A stretch of 64,000 bases of DNA from Asterochloris sp. CNOR1 (Eukaryota > Chlorophyta > Trebouxiophyceae > Trebouxiales > Trebouxiaceae): assembly GCA_963969365.1 (NCBI GenBank), contig OZ017751.1, positions 2,480,001-2,544,000 of the forward strand, read 5' to 3'. A model generated the notes under the pieces. The model had not been told where the DNA came from, ran no database searches, and saw nothing but the letters and a program-made list of their open reading frames with translations. A program made the translations under genes and the position numbers. Positions 41,099-52,664 of the stretch are shown here, one piece after another. How positions within the stretch are numbered: position 1 is the stretch's first letter; each line of letters opens with the position of its first letter.

Positions 41099-44000
41099 AT
41101 GCAGCACTCAGCCCTGCTGCACTACGGATTCAATCAGGACCATGGCTGCTTTGCCATAGGCACGTCCTCAGGTAAGCTCCCAGCCTGATACAGATGCATG
41201 CACGCTGTGCTTGCTGCACCTGACTCATGCTGCGCTCTGCAGGCTTTAGAGTGTACAATTGCGAGCCATTCAAAGAGACAGTGAGCTGCCCTCGCATGCA
41301 GTAATGGTGCTCAGCTTCCATTTGCCGGCAGGGATAGACTGCCCAGAACATGCTGCTGTGGCAGCGAGCTACCCTGGCACTTGCTGAGGCTGGCTCGCAT
41401 CCTGAGCCTGGCCCGTGCTGCAGTTTCGGCGGGAGTTCGAGAATGGAGGCATCGGCATTGTGGAGATGTTGTTTCGCTGCAATATCCTAGCCATTGTGGG
41501 GGGCGGCACGTCCCCCCAGTTCCCCATCAATAAGGCAAGGCACTAGATGCTTTGCTCCTCCACAAGGTGCTCTGCTCATTGTTCCCTGCACCTTCAGGGG
41601 AATCCCTGCTGCAAAAGCAGCGAGCTTGATGTTAGGGGCAGCAGCCAGTGACTGCATCAGGGTTGGGCAACATTGTCAGGGTTGGGCAACATTGTTAGGG
41701 TTGCAGCCGTGCCAATCGACTGCTCATTTGCAGCAGCAGTGTTGAGCAGGCTCTGCTGCCTGCAGGTCATGATTTGGGACGATCATCAGAAACGCTGCAT
41801 CGGGGAGCTTAGCTTCAGAAGTCAGGTGTGGCTGCCTGCTGCTGTGGTTCTGCTAGAGCAGCCCTGGACTCTAGCTGAACTCAGGCTCTGTGAAGACCAG
41901 CCCAAGGCCTGTGCACATGGTTGAAAACATCCAGCAGGCAGGCTGCAAGTGTACAGCACAGTGCAGTGGTGCTTGAGCCATCTGCTGAGCCAGCCCTTCG
42001 AGCAGGTACTGGCTGAGGCATCAGCTCGCCCTGCTGACCAGTTCTTGGCTGAGACTCCTTGCAGATCTCGGCTGCAGCTCCCTGCAGGGCGCTGGCTGCA
42101 CATCGTTGGGCGCATGCTGAGTGTTCATGGTGCAGCAGCTGCTGGCTGACCCAAGCTGGCATCACTGGCTTCCACTGCATTGCGATCTGCAGGATGCTGC
42201 GGCAGGTCAGGGACAAGCTGAAAGGCCAAATAGAGCCTGTCTGCCCACCAACTCTGGCTGCTGCCCATTGCAGTCAAGGTGCAGTGCAGGTCCACATCAA
42301 CCCTGTCAGTGTCAAGGCAAACTGCCCCCTGCAGCGCAGAGTATGTGATGGAGTTCCACAGCTGAGTCAGAGCACAAGGACGCTGTCACGATCAATACCA
42401 TACTCCTGCCTGGCTTCAGGTCAGAGCGGTGAAGCTGCGGCGTGACCGGATAGTGGTGGCGCTGGAGCACAAAGTGCTGATCTACAACTTTGCAGACCTG
42501 CGCCTGCTGCACTCCATTGAGACGCAGAGCAACCCTGCGGGGCTGCTCGCGCTGTCAGCAGCCGCAGAGCAGACGGTACTGGCCTGCCCAGGACTGCACA
42601 ACGGCCAGGTGGGTGTCACACAAGTGCAGGGCCCTCCCATCCAGCTCCTACGCAGCCCAAGCTATTAGAAGAGACTGGTGTTGGCCCGCCTGGGTTTCCA
42701 CAACTGCCAGGTGGGCTGCTAACGCAGGGCAACACAGCCCAGGGCACAGAGCAGGGGATGGGCACGCCAGGCTTCCTATAGAAGGGCGGCTTGTCACAAG
42801 CCACCTCCCAATATCTATCAATGAGCTCCTGTCCTTACTGCGCGAAGCATGTCCTGCTTCAAGAGCGCTGAGATGCAGCAGGCACTAAGAGGTGCCAGGC
42901 CAAGCATTCTGCCTGGACACTGCGGGCCTGGGCTCCCCAACCCCTGCCTGACCCAGCCTTGCCCTGCAGGGATTAAGCCACAACAGAGCATCAACATGAC
43001 TGCTGCAGGTGCAGGCTGCGGTTCCAACTTGAGTGCTGCATGCATCCTGCCCGCCAAGCCTCACCAAGCTAGCCCCCGTCCCGGCGGGAGACACCTGCAA
43101 CAACACACAGCCAGGAATGGTACAGGCACCGTGTACTATATGCAGCGCACTGACTTCGTCAGCTCACAGTTCTGCTCACTGCAAAATGTGCTGCAGGTGA
43201 CTGGCCCATGAAGGCACTGCGCACTCCCTGCCAGCCTCCTGCAAGCAGTACACAGACCGAAAGCTGCTGCAGGTGCGCGTTGAGCTGTATGATGTGCGGC
43301 GCACCAAGTTCATCCAGGCACACAGCTCCCCGCTGGTGTGCATGGCGCTATCATTGGATGGCAAGCTGCTTGCCACAGCCTCAGAGCGGGGCACGCTTGT
43401 GCGTATACACTCCACAGCAGACGCCTCCAAGCTGCAGGTGTGTGGCAATGCAAGCACAGGAACCCATGGCACTCTTCAGGTGCTCGTGCTGGGCTGACGT
43501 TGGGCAAATACATTACACGGCAGGGGCAGGTCTCGTGCCACCACTGGGCTCGCGCCTGGGTGGGCAACGGTCTGCTCTGCTGGGTGCTGCCTGGAGGGTT
43601 GCTGCCCGTTATATCACTGGCACAGCAGACGCCTCCCAGCAACAGCTGTGTGTCATCAGCTGTGCATATACTGCCCTGTGGGTGCTGGCTGTGCACAGAT
43701 GCTTTCGCTGAGCCACAGGCCCTGGGGTGGGGCATTCATGGCAGACGTCTTCAGGCACTGTTGCCAGGCTGCCAGCTTGCAATCCCCTCCTCCTGTTCTT
43801 CAGAACAGCACGGGCAGCATGACTGTCTTCCTGACAGCAGCAGGCCAGCACAGGCACCCGTTGCCTCTGTGCAGCACTCACTACCATCTACTGCGCTACA
43901 GGAGCTGCGGAGAGGGGCAGACCCTGCTCGGATCTTCAGCATCGCATTCTCACGTGGGGAGAGCCCCGACTTTGTGGCGGTCACCAGCGACAAGCACACA

Positions 44001-44955
44001 GTGCATGTCTTTAATCTGGACCGCAAACAGACCCAGGCCATCCCTGCTCTGGACCAGGGCGATGGGCAGGCCAATGGCGAGCAGTCCCCGAAGAACCCGA
44101 TCTCTGCATTGTCTTTTGTCAGCGTGAGTTCACTTGGGGTTTGCATGGCGTGTGGGAAGGGGCAGAGAAGAAATGCCCTGGCTTGAGTCTCGAAAAACCT
44201 GCCCACACCAGGAGCGAAGTTCCCATCTGTGTGTCGATCTTTGCCAGCATAACTTCTTGAGCTGCATGGGGGTTTACAAAGGGAGGGGGATAGCAGCCAC
44301 CTGCAGGCCTCCTAGACCCCGTAGCAGATTGTGAGCAGTCCCCCACATCCACGTATGCTGCCCCTTACTGCATGACTGTAGTCATATATGCACTGCATGG
44401 AATGGTGGGCAGGGGGACTCGATCTCCTCAGTGCAAGCCTCAGGAACCCTGCAGCAGCTTGGAAGCATGACCCCAACATTCGTATCTCAGCGCTGTCCAT
44501 GGTCAGCATTGTAGTTGCATGCTGGCATACCTGGCTACCAGCCCAGCGCTCTTGTCCTGCGCTTGATTGCTCAGGCCTGCCTCGTATTGCCCCATGCTTG
44601 CCTTTAATGCACGGTGGCTTGTTTCATGGATCTGTAGTTGTTGCTACCTGTATCATGCTCGTGACTACACCTGCCACCCTGGACTCATATGCAAAAATGG
44701 CTGCTGACACCACAGCCATTCCTGCTGCTGCAGTCCTTTCTGCCGGTGCCCTACTTTGCCTCGGAGCGCTCCTTTGCTCAATACAAGCCTCCTGAAGAGT
44801 GCAAGACCATTGTTGGCTTTGGCCAGGAACCCAACAGCTTAGTCGTTGTGGGGTCCAGTGGCAACTTTTGGACTGCCACCTTTGACCCAGATAAGGGTGG
44901 CCTCTGCCAGCAGAAAGTCATTGCCAAGTTTCTAGAGCAGGGATCCCTGGCCTGA
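41099..44955 (+). CDS. ATG18: PROPPIN autophagy protein ATG18 / WDR45-like
   Basis: ATG18/WIPI proteins bind PI3P and PI(3,5)P2 on autophagic membranes through a seven-bladed propeller. Eight exons join in phase to 359 residues, the usual length of the WDR45/WIPI4 group: 41099-41171, 41243-41280, 41424-41534, 41766-41825, 42420-42608, 43273-43437, 43902-44123 and 44734-44955. Signatures are [60 protein letters not shown], the phosphoinositide motif LRRG (residues 214-217, in [14 protein letters not shown]), [13 protein letters not shown], and ERSFAQYKP with [18 protein letters not shown] rather than FRRG fits the WDR45-type branch. The third intron starts with GC (41535). Regulation could involve the short divergent promoter with the CHZ1-like gene. 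Confidence 0.95.
41658..41695 (+). repeat. 19-bp perfect tandem duplication
   Basis: CAGGGTTGGGCAACATTGT occurs twice head to tail in the intron before the exon at 41766. A third copy truncated to TAGGGTTG follows. Confidence 0.95.
42676..42715 (+). repeat. copy of an ATG18 exon 3' edge downstream of its donor
   Basis: The exon ending at 42608 closes ACTGGCCTGCCCAGGACTGC, then ACAACGGCCAG and GTGGGTG. About 75 bases later the intron reads TTGGCCCGCCTGGGTTTCCA, then CAACTGCCAG and GTGGGCT, a decayed copy including the donor. Confidence 0.8.
43618..43655 (+). repeat. copy of the 43437 exon 3' edge
   Basis: CACAGCAGACGCCTCC, at the end of the exon closing at 43437, recurs at 43621-43636 in the following intron, followed by CAGCAACAGCTGTGTGTC against the true AAGCTGCAGGTGTGTGG. 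Confidence 0.75.
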
Positions 44956-45863
44956 AGGGCTGGTTTTGCAAACAAGTTAGGTTCCTGTTTGTGTTCCTTC
45001 ACTGAAATGATGCCTTTTCAAAAGATATGTCAGGACAGACTGGACCAAGTTCATGGAGGTCTTGAACAACATGCATGGCAGTCGTGGAAACAGGCAAGGC
45101 CAGGGGTTTGGAAAAGAGAAAGAAGCGTCAAAGGGCTAGGGAGCGCAGCATGCTGTGTGCTGGCAGGAAGCAAGGCAGCTGTGTATGGGGCTGGCAATGA
45201 CATGCGCTACACACCAGTTGCATGCTGTACATTGCCATTGGTCATGGTAGAGTCAGGCGCTCAGCAATGGGGTGGCCTCTAGACAACTCATCACAGGACG
45301 GCCCCTGTAGTCTTGTAAGTGTAGAGTTATCTGACAAATGCGATGACGTCCATGTCCAGGGAGCAGTGCGTGAAGCCGACTGCAAAGGCATGCAGTTGAA
45401 AGTGTGTAATTCTTGATGCCTGTTTCTTTCAAAATCTTGTTTGTGTCCTTGAATGACAAGCTGCACACAGCTGTTGGGCGACCGCAGGAACTCTGTGTCT
45501 TCACCATCAAACAAAGGGTTGCAGGCACCACACCCAGCTGCACGTCCTGCAGAACATTTGCAGGCCCACCTAGTGCAGCGTCCCTCATGAAGTCACTGGG
45601 CAATGTTGCCTTCAGTGTTGTTGGTTGCTGCGTATTGTTGTCCAGATGTCGTCCCAGGAATGAGGAGCCCTGCGCGTGTCTGGTTGATGTAGCTTGAGAG
45701 TGGGCAAGCGCGCTGGAAACCCCTGCAGCACAGATGCGTGTGCTGCTCAGCGCCGTCGCCTGAGCAAGGACATCAGCTGGTACAGCAGCAGGGAAGCATG
45801 AGACTTTTCAAGTCAGCAATCATGCATCCTGGCTGTGGCGGTGTGTGGCAGGGAAGGCCAGCC
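44956..45863. other. convergent 3' region, ATG18 / secreted glycoprotein
   Basis: No coding motif was found on either strand over about 900 bases. A TGTAA motif at 45314-45318 could be the ATG18 polyadenylation signal. The minus-strand open frames here have no family resemblance and are probably 3' UTR of the glycoprotein gene. Confidence 0.4.
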
Positions 45864-48800
45864 CTAACAGGATCCAGCACAAGCCCAGCTGGGGTGCATC
45901 TGTGGCTCTTGTTTGCGCTGCTGGACATTGACCTGCACAACAACTACATAGATGCAGCTGGCCTGCGGCAGAAGCTGTGGCTGTCCCAACTTGCACTGAT
46001 CTCCCATGAGAGCAGTCAGCTGCTCGCAGTCCGTCCCTGCCGGGGTAGCAAAATGTGACAGTGCTGCAGCGGCAGCTTGCCTGTAATTTTCCCAGCCTGA
46101 CACCCAGAAGTCCTCTGGCAGCCAGGCCACATTGTTTTCCTCGCAGGTGGCGGTAGCATTGGCAGGGACCGATGCAAAGTAAGAGTCTGGCTGCCAGGCG
46201 AGATTGTCAATGGGAGTCTGCACCGCACAGGTTTTAGTTGGCTGTATCTTGGGACTGTAACCACACCAGTCTGCGTGCAGGCACCTAACACAGCAGGCAG
46301 CCTTGGCGTATATGAGACAACACAAACAGCAAGCCCTGCTTGGCAGTTAGACCTGTTAGGCTAGGATGCTGGTGATCAGCATCCCACTTAGAACAGAGAA
46401 ATGCCTTGCCAATGGAACTCGATAGGCTATGAGGCCAGCGGAGCGTCACATCAGCCAAAAGAGGAACCAGCATCACGAAGACGGTGTGGCAAACGTGGTG
46501 GCTCACATCGTTGCTGGGATTAAAGCTGCAGTTGCCCTGCAGGCCACTGCTGGACTGGATGGAGGTGAAGTTGAGGCGGGGCACGGGGCTGACACGTGTG
46601 AGCAGTGCATCGTTGAAGGTGCAGGGGCGCCCCAGGTACAGCCCGCAGTTGCCGGGGTCAGTGGTCCTGCAGGCAGGGCATGCTGCGTCAACTCCCAATT
46701 GGTGATTGTTGGAGTCATTACTGCAACATGCAATTGAGGGGGCTGTCATGCTGCGAGCAGACGTGAATGGCTAGCAGGCCTCACCGGGCATTCTCCAGGT
46801 CCAGTACCACCTGTCCGATGTTAGGGAAGGTATTATTGCTCCAATTGACAATGAAGGAGAACGTGTTGCCAAAGTTGGCGCCGCTGATGCGCCGCCTGGT
46901 GGGGTAGGTTGTGAAGTTTGCTGAGCCTGACACGTTGAGGCAAGAGGGGTTCAGCGTAATTTCCTGGTTGCAGAAGACACTCACAGTGGCCCAGGGCTTG
47001 TCCGTCTGCAGGCCTGCAGGAGCACAGCCAGTCGGTCAGCGCGTCTCAGGGGCCCCTACAGCCTCACAGCCAGCTCAAAGACTGATGCAGGAGCACAACC
47101 ACATAGCCGGCGTGTCTCAATGGGGCTCAAGCCTCGCAGCCAGCGCATTGCCTGGTGCCAACTGATGCAGGCAGCAGCACAACCGCGCCCCCAGGTGCTC
47201 CGAGCGCAGGAACAACAGAGCAGAGGGCCTTCTACAGAGGAGTGCAGGAGATGCCTGAACTGGACTCAGCTGCACACGCTGCTGCGGGGTCTCGAAGTGA
47301 TGCACAGAGGCCATCATGAAAGCTGGGGCTTATTATGCTGCTTGCCTTGCACAACTTCCGTTGCTGGCGTGCCAAGACTTGTTGCCAGTAGAGTAGCGGT
47401 GGCAAGATAGAATCATCCCCGCTACGAGAGGATGAGCTGGCAGCTCACCTGAGGAAGAGCAGCAGGGCATGTCCTCGACGTACATGCGGCAGAAGGGCAG
47501 GCTCCCACACTGCGGCGGCGGCGCCGGCGTGGTTGGGGGAGGGGTGGGAGGGGGGGTCGTCTGACCGGGAGCAGCAGTTGCAGATGCGCTGGCTGAGGCT
47601 GAGGCGTTGGCAGACACAAAATTGACAATCGTGGGCCCACTGTTGGCCGTGGAGTTGGCCGAGGCTGCAGTGAAATGCAGAAGTGAGACTTAGCTTGACT
47701 GGCTGCAGTCAGTTGCAGGACCTCCCCTGCTGCGCTGGCACGCAGCTGCAGGCCACCACTGCCATGACCACATGTCAAAGGGTCTTGGCTTCGTGACTGC
47801 AAGCTGGCTGCAGCCTGCAGCTCTGCCTCAGGCTGCTTCAGCAAGGGTACACGTGCGGCTGCTGATTGTGCTCAGGAATAGACAGGCTGCAAGCAGGCCC
47901 ACCTGCGACAATGGCCTGGTTGGCAAGGGATGTCAACTGTGCATTAGCCGTTGCACTTGCGGTCGCTGTGGCTGTGCCTGGGGTTCCAGGCGTGCCCGGC
48001 GTGCCAGGTGTGCCTGCAAAGCGGCTGGCGTGTCAGCTTGCTCTGCCTCAGTAAAGCCTTGCATTGCACGTGGGCGGCTTGAAACTCGTAAGGGACCATG
48101 CTGCACAGTCACAATCACTTTGCAGCAGGCTCAGTTGAAAGTGCTGTGTGAGCAGCAGCTGCGAGCATGTTGCTGGCAGTCAGCAGTCTTTGCTGCCAGG
48201 CACATATTTGGCTTAATTGCTGACCTGGGGTGCCAGGAGCTCCTGGCTGGCCCACCGCTGTGGCAGTGGCTGTGGCATTGGCCTGAGCACGAGCAAGAGC
48301 CAGCAGCTCAGGAGGGACCTCGAGGTTGACAATGACGGGGGCTGCAGGTATAACAGCAATAGTTGAAGAGCTGCCAAGCTGCAGCAGCATGGGCACCAAA
48401 AGTGTTGGCCACCAGTAGGGCTGCGCAGCTGGGCACTGCCTGCCTAAGTGGCTTGAAGCTACATGCAACTGCACAGGCAGAGCCTCAATGAGCCTGTGAC
48501 TTTGCCAATTCATCAACAGAGGAGATGCATGCCATCATCAAGGCACAGCCCCACAACTCCCAACATCAAGGCACAGCCCCGCAACTCCCAGCTGAAGTGC
48601 ATCTTGCCTGGGTTCACGACGTTGACTGTGGTGGTCGCGTTTGCTGAAGCACTGGCAGCCGCTGTCGCACCTGCAGAAGCCCATAACACTCTCAAGATGC
48701 ATCGCAGCCAGCGTGCCTGCTTTACATGCTGCAGTGCATGCAGCGGTGCCTGTTGTCATGTCCCTTACCCCTGCCTTTGCTGTCTCAGTTAATGTGACGC

Positions 48801-50835
48801 CTTGCCTCAGTACACCAGTACCAACACAATGCATCCAGTAGCGGGACGTGTTGAGACGTGCTGAGATGGTGCTCTGCTACAGGTTGTGAGGTGCCAGCAG
48901 GTGCAAATGAGATGGTGGGAAGGAGACATGGTGCTCTGCTAGGGTGGGAGAGATGGTCAAACTGGAGATGATGCAAAGCTGCAATTCCATCTGGATGCTA
49001 TGGCCAAAGTCTGTTTTCAGAACAGGCGCAGGCTGTAGGCAACACGCTGCTCACCAGGAATGATGGCTGTGAGGCCTCCTGCAGGAGACAAGGCCACGAC
49101 TGCTCCTCCCTGTGCCCCAGGCGTGGCTGCAGCAGATGCAGCAGGCCAGTCGGGAGCAGTTTGAGGATGACATGGCTGGGTGCAGCACAGCATTGAAACG
49201 CTGCTGAGATGCAATATTGTGCAGTGTGGTCTGTCGGTGGGCTGCTGCAGCTTTTGGGTGGTTGCGAAGCAATGGAGGCAGGGGAGGGCGGCTTTGCAGA
49301 GCCGCTTGCGTGGAGATGAGACCACCACAGGTGCAGCAGGGACTTACAGGCAAGCTGTGCCAGGGAAGCCGCGCTGGCAGAGGCTGTGGCGTTGGCCACA
49401 ATGACTGTGGCGGCGCCCGGCACAGCTGCAGGTAGGAACACAACATGGTCAGCCAGCAGGCACGGTAGGGGCAGCAGCCCATCGAAACACTTGCATAGGA
49501 GCCACAGCTTCAGCGGTGAAATCAGGCTCACAGGACCATCATCATTTGCAAAGCATGCTGCAGTGCAGCAAGGACAGCGTGCCGTGGCTGGACATGTGCA
49601 GGGAGAGCTGCTCAGCAGCAGGTGTTGAGGTGGCTCACCCGAATTTGCCAGCAGTGCAGGGGCCGGGCCAGGAGCACTGGCAGCACCTGCAGAGCAGTTG
49701 ATTTGGGGTTCAGTGATGGTCTCAGATTGTGCAAGGCAAGCTTGAGGCATGTATGAAACCCATTCAAGGCCCCTCTCACGAAAGAGAACAGCAGGTGTCT
49801 GGGCTTGTTCAGCCAGATCTTTCCCGGGGGATAAAGCATTCCAGGCAGCCACGGGATCTTGACAGGCAGATGGCATGCAGCAGGGGGGCAGCACAAGGTG
49901 TGGTGCACTGGGGGCTTGAAAGGTGGTGGGCTGCTAGCGCAGTGCTGCCAGTAAAGCGGGTACAGAGGTGGCACGCGGCAGGGCGGTGGCTCAACGCTTG
50001 AAGCCAATGGCAACAGCTTTTGGGGACAGAAAAAAAGTGGGCGCCAATTCAGCCCAAAAAGGCATGGGCGAGGACTGAGCGGCTTGGCAGCAAGGAGGTG
50101 GCTGGCTCCGCGGCATGCTGCGCAAAGAGACGGCCATTGGCGTTAGCATACCTGCCAGCGGCGGAGCTCCACCTGAGAAGCTGACGCTTGGTGCCTGAGC
50201 AGCGACGACGCTGGGTGCCTGGGCAGCACCGCCGGCGCTTGGTCCCAGGGCAGCCAGAGCAGGGGCCTGTGCAGCAACTGTTGCAGGGTGCACAGCTGCA
50301 GGCAGCAGCGGCAAGACTCAATGGAGAGGCCTTGCATGGCAGCTTCGGCAGTTTGTGACAGACTGCCCACTGCAGGCCTCTACATGTAGGTGCTCCTCAT
50401 CATGCAAACCAGCGACTCGGAGGCAGCAGCTGGCTTGCAGCTGACTGCTGCCTCAATGACAGGCACGTCATGCAGGTTGTCCAGAGGAATGGTTAGATGT
50501 GCTGTCAAATGGTGCCAAAGACCCTACCTGTGGGGGCAGGGGCCGCAGCAGCTGGCGTCACAGGTGGCGCAGGGGTTCTAGGTGTCACTCCATTCGCTGT
50601 GCTGGCAGACGCCGACGCAGCAGCTTCTGCAGATGCTGAGGTGTTCTGCAGAAGAGTCCTGTGAGCAGCAGTGGGCCCTGCATGACACAGAGCTAGTCAG
50701 ATTTTGTCAAGGGGATGAAGCTGTTGGAGGGAAGCACTGGCAAGGGAAGTTTCTGAGTACCAGGGTCGAGGGCTGACCTGCGCTCAGGGTTAGCAGCACC
50801 ACACAGGCTGCAGCCATCCATTCTGAACCTGTCAT
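45864..50835 (-). CDS. secreted Ala/Ser/Thr/Pro-rich glycoprotein with Cys-rich C-terminus
   Basis: I do not recognise the family. Thirteen minus-strand exons join in phase to 582 residues: 50778-50835, 50528-50626, 50152-50295, 49639-49686, 49348-49425, 49055-49126, 48608-48670, 48225-48341, 47903-48013, 47449-47664, 46785-47013, 46507-46666 and 45864-46217. The start gives a signal peptide (WMAAACVVLLTLSAG). The N-terminal half is low complexity: Ala/Ser/Thr runs with Asn-Ala-Thr/Ser sequons (ANATASASAA, ANATATATA, ANASASASASATA), a GTPGTPGTPGTPG stretch, PGAPGTPG, and PPPTPPPTTPAPPP. The C-terminal 250 residues carry many Cys, for example CGSLPFCRMYVEDMPCC, TDPGNCGLYLGRPCTFND and ATCEENNVAWLPEDFWVSGW. 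This layout fits an algal cell-wall or matrix glycoprotein, perhaps pherophorin-like, but that is inference. The intron after the exon 48608-48670 begins with GC. Confidence 0.8.
48537..48592 (+). repeat. 28-bp near-perfect tandem duplication
   Basis: ATCAAGGCACAGCCCC(A/G)CAACTCCCA occurs twice, at 48537 and 48565, just downstream of an exon-side boundary in the glycoprotein gene (minus-strand intron). Confidence 0.9.
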
Positions 50836-52664
50836 CTTCATGTGGATAGAGCAGATCTGGCAGGATCAGCTTTGAATTAATAGCAGTTACGACTGCTTGG
50901 CTGCTACACAGTGGTGTGACGAGAGCTTCCTGACCACGAGCAGATGCTACACGTCAAAGCAGTGGGTGGCCTGTGTAGAAATGGCGTGGAGGGAGAATGG
51001 AGGTTCTCAAAAAGCCTGGTGGCCTGCCCTAAAGCTCCCAAAGAAGACAGCTGGCAGACCGCTCGAGTCCAGATGGCACTTTGGTGGCCATTCCACTTTG
51101 CCTTCCTGGCTGCCAGGTGGTGAGCTTCAGAGAGCTGTTTTGAATTTGGAGTCAAGCTTTAGCGATCTTTGTTCAGGGCATGAATCTAGGCAAGGTTACG
51201 AGACCAGGACTTCGCTCATGGGTTTTTGCCGAAGCATGCAGCTCAGGAGCAGCTTAGGCGGAGCAAGGCCCATTTACTGCTTGAAGGGATATTTGCTCCT
51301 TGAGTAAAGACTTGAACACCAGCATTTTGCTATGATGCAACACAGGGGTCCCTGGCAGGTAAGGATCAGCACAGCTGCTTCAGGCATTGATGCTTACCTC
51401 GTCCCAGTTGCTGAGGCAGCCTTGCGCTACAGAGGTTTGACAGTTAACATGAGGACTGCAGCATCTCAGACATCACCTGCCCTGTGTCAGAGGCTGTCAA
51501 CTTGAGGCTACATGAGCCTGCCCGCAGAATAGTCATGCACTCCTCTGAGTGCTTGGCCAAGGGCATTGGCCATTAAAAGAGGCAGCATTCAAATGGTCAG
51601 GATGTTGATTATAGTGCTGTGAGACTAAGTCACCAAGTTCCAATGTAGGTGGTTGCCAGGAACAAATGGTATGCAGAGCACCACTCAAGATCGTATACTA
51701 ACATATATAACGGCTGCACAAGCTCCACAGGCCATGTCCATGGCCGTCCTGTTCACCAGTTTGGGTTTGCACAGCATGGCAGCTGACATGGCAGCAGGGG
51801 TTGCAGGCACTCAAGGTAGCCATGCTTGTGTCCACTGGATGCCTGCCGTCAGACCCAGCCTTGGCTGCAGGTCTCATCCATGCTGCCTCTCTCCAGCCTA
51901 TCCAATCACCTCACGCTGCAGTGGGTGGAGGACCCTGCATTCCCCTCGTCGTGTCCACCTGCCAGTGGCCTGCCTGGGACCGAAAACGGCTCTGAGTACA
52001 TGCCAGCTGAAGCAGACTCTGTGCCCATTGTCGCCAGGCTCAGCCTGTCCCTGGGATGTCAAGAGACTACTGGACATCTGCATCAACATCACCCTACACG
52101 AGTTGGCATGCAGGTGGGGGTGAGCAGGGCGTCGAGGCATATGTCTGCCCTGCTGCTGCAGAAGACCTTGGCTCTCATGCTACTGCCATGCAGATGAACA
52201 TGTAGACCATAAGCAGACCTTGACATAACTTTAAATGCCACCTCTCAATGGCCTTTAGGATGGCGCAAAAAGCTTTTCTGAATGTGTACCACTGGCAAGC
52301 CAAGGCTGCTGTCAGGCCTGTGAAATCTGGGTAAAAGATTGCAAGGAGCTTCTTCACATGCAATTTAGCAGGCGCCGTTGCCTTCTCTGCCCCAGCATTT
52401 GACGCCATAGAACCCAGCGAGATACTGCATTGACCTGGCCCAGCAGAGCTTAAAGTGTGCCCAGAAGGGAGAAGTCTGAGAAAACCACTCCTGTCTGGAG
52501 TTCCACCTCCTTACCCTTGAGACATCAGTCATGTGGACGCATTTTCTGTCTTGCCCCGCTAGCTGTCTGCCACGCCCACAGGACTGCCTACACAAGCACT
52601 TCAACTATTACTGCAGCCAGCCACTGAGAACATACCCCCCTCTCTATCAACGAATACTCCAAAG
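50836..52664. other. long divergent intergenic region, glycoprotein / P450
   Basis: About 1.8 kb between two divergent start codons. Open frames exist (for example 51653-52123 plus) but have no motifs, no signal peptide and no convincing splice partners. Composition is somewhat more AT-rich than in the genes, for instance ACATATATAAC near 51702. I see no gene, RNA or element here. Confidence 0.4.

Noticed and set aside
45242-45603. Minus-strand open frames downstream of the glycoprotein gene as extra exons
   Set aside because: No Cys pattern or motif continues there, and the preceding exon already ends in a stop at 45864 with all phases closed.
51653-52123. Open frame between the glycoprotein and the P450 as a separate gene
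   Set aside because: No motif, signal peptide or coherent splice partner, and composition is like the neighbouring non-coding DNA.
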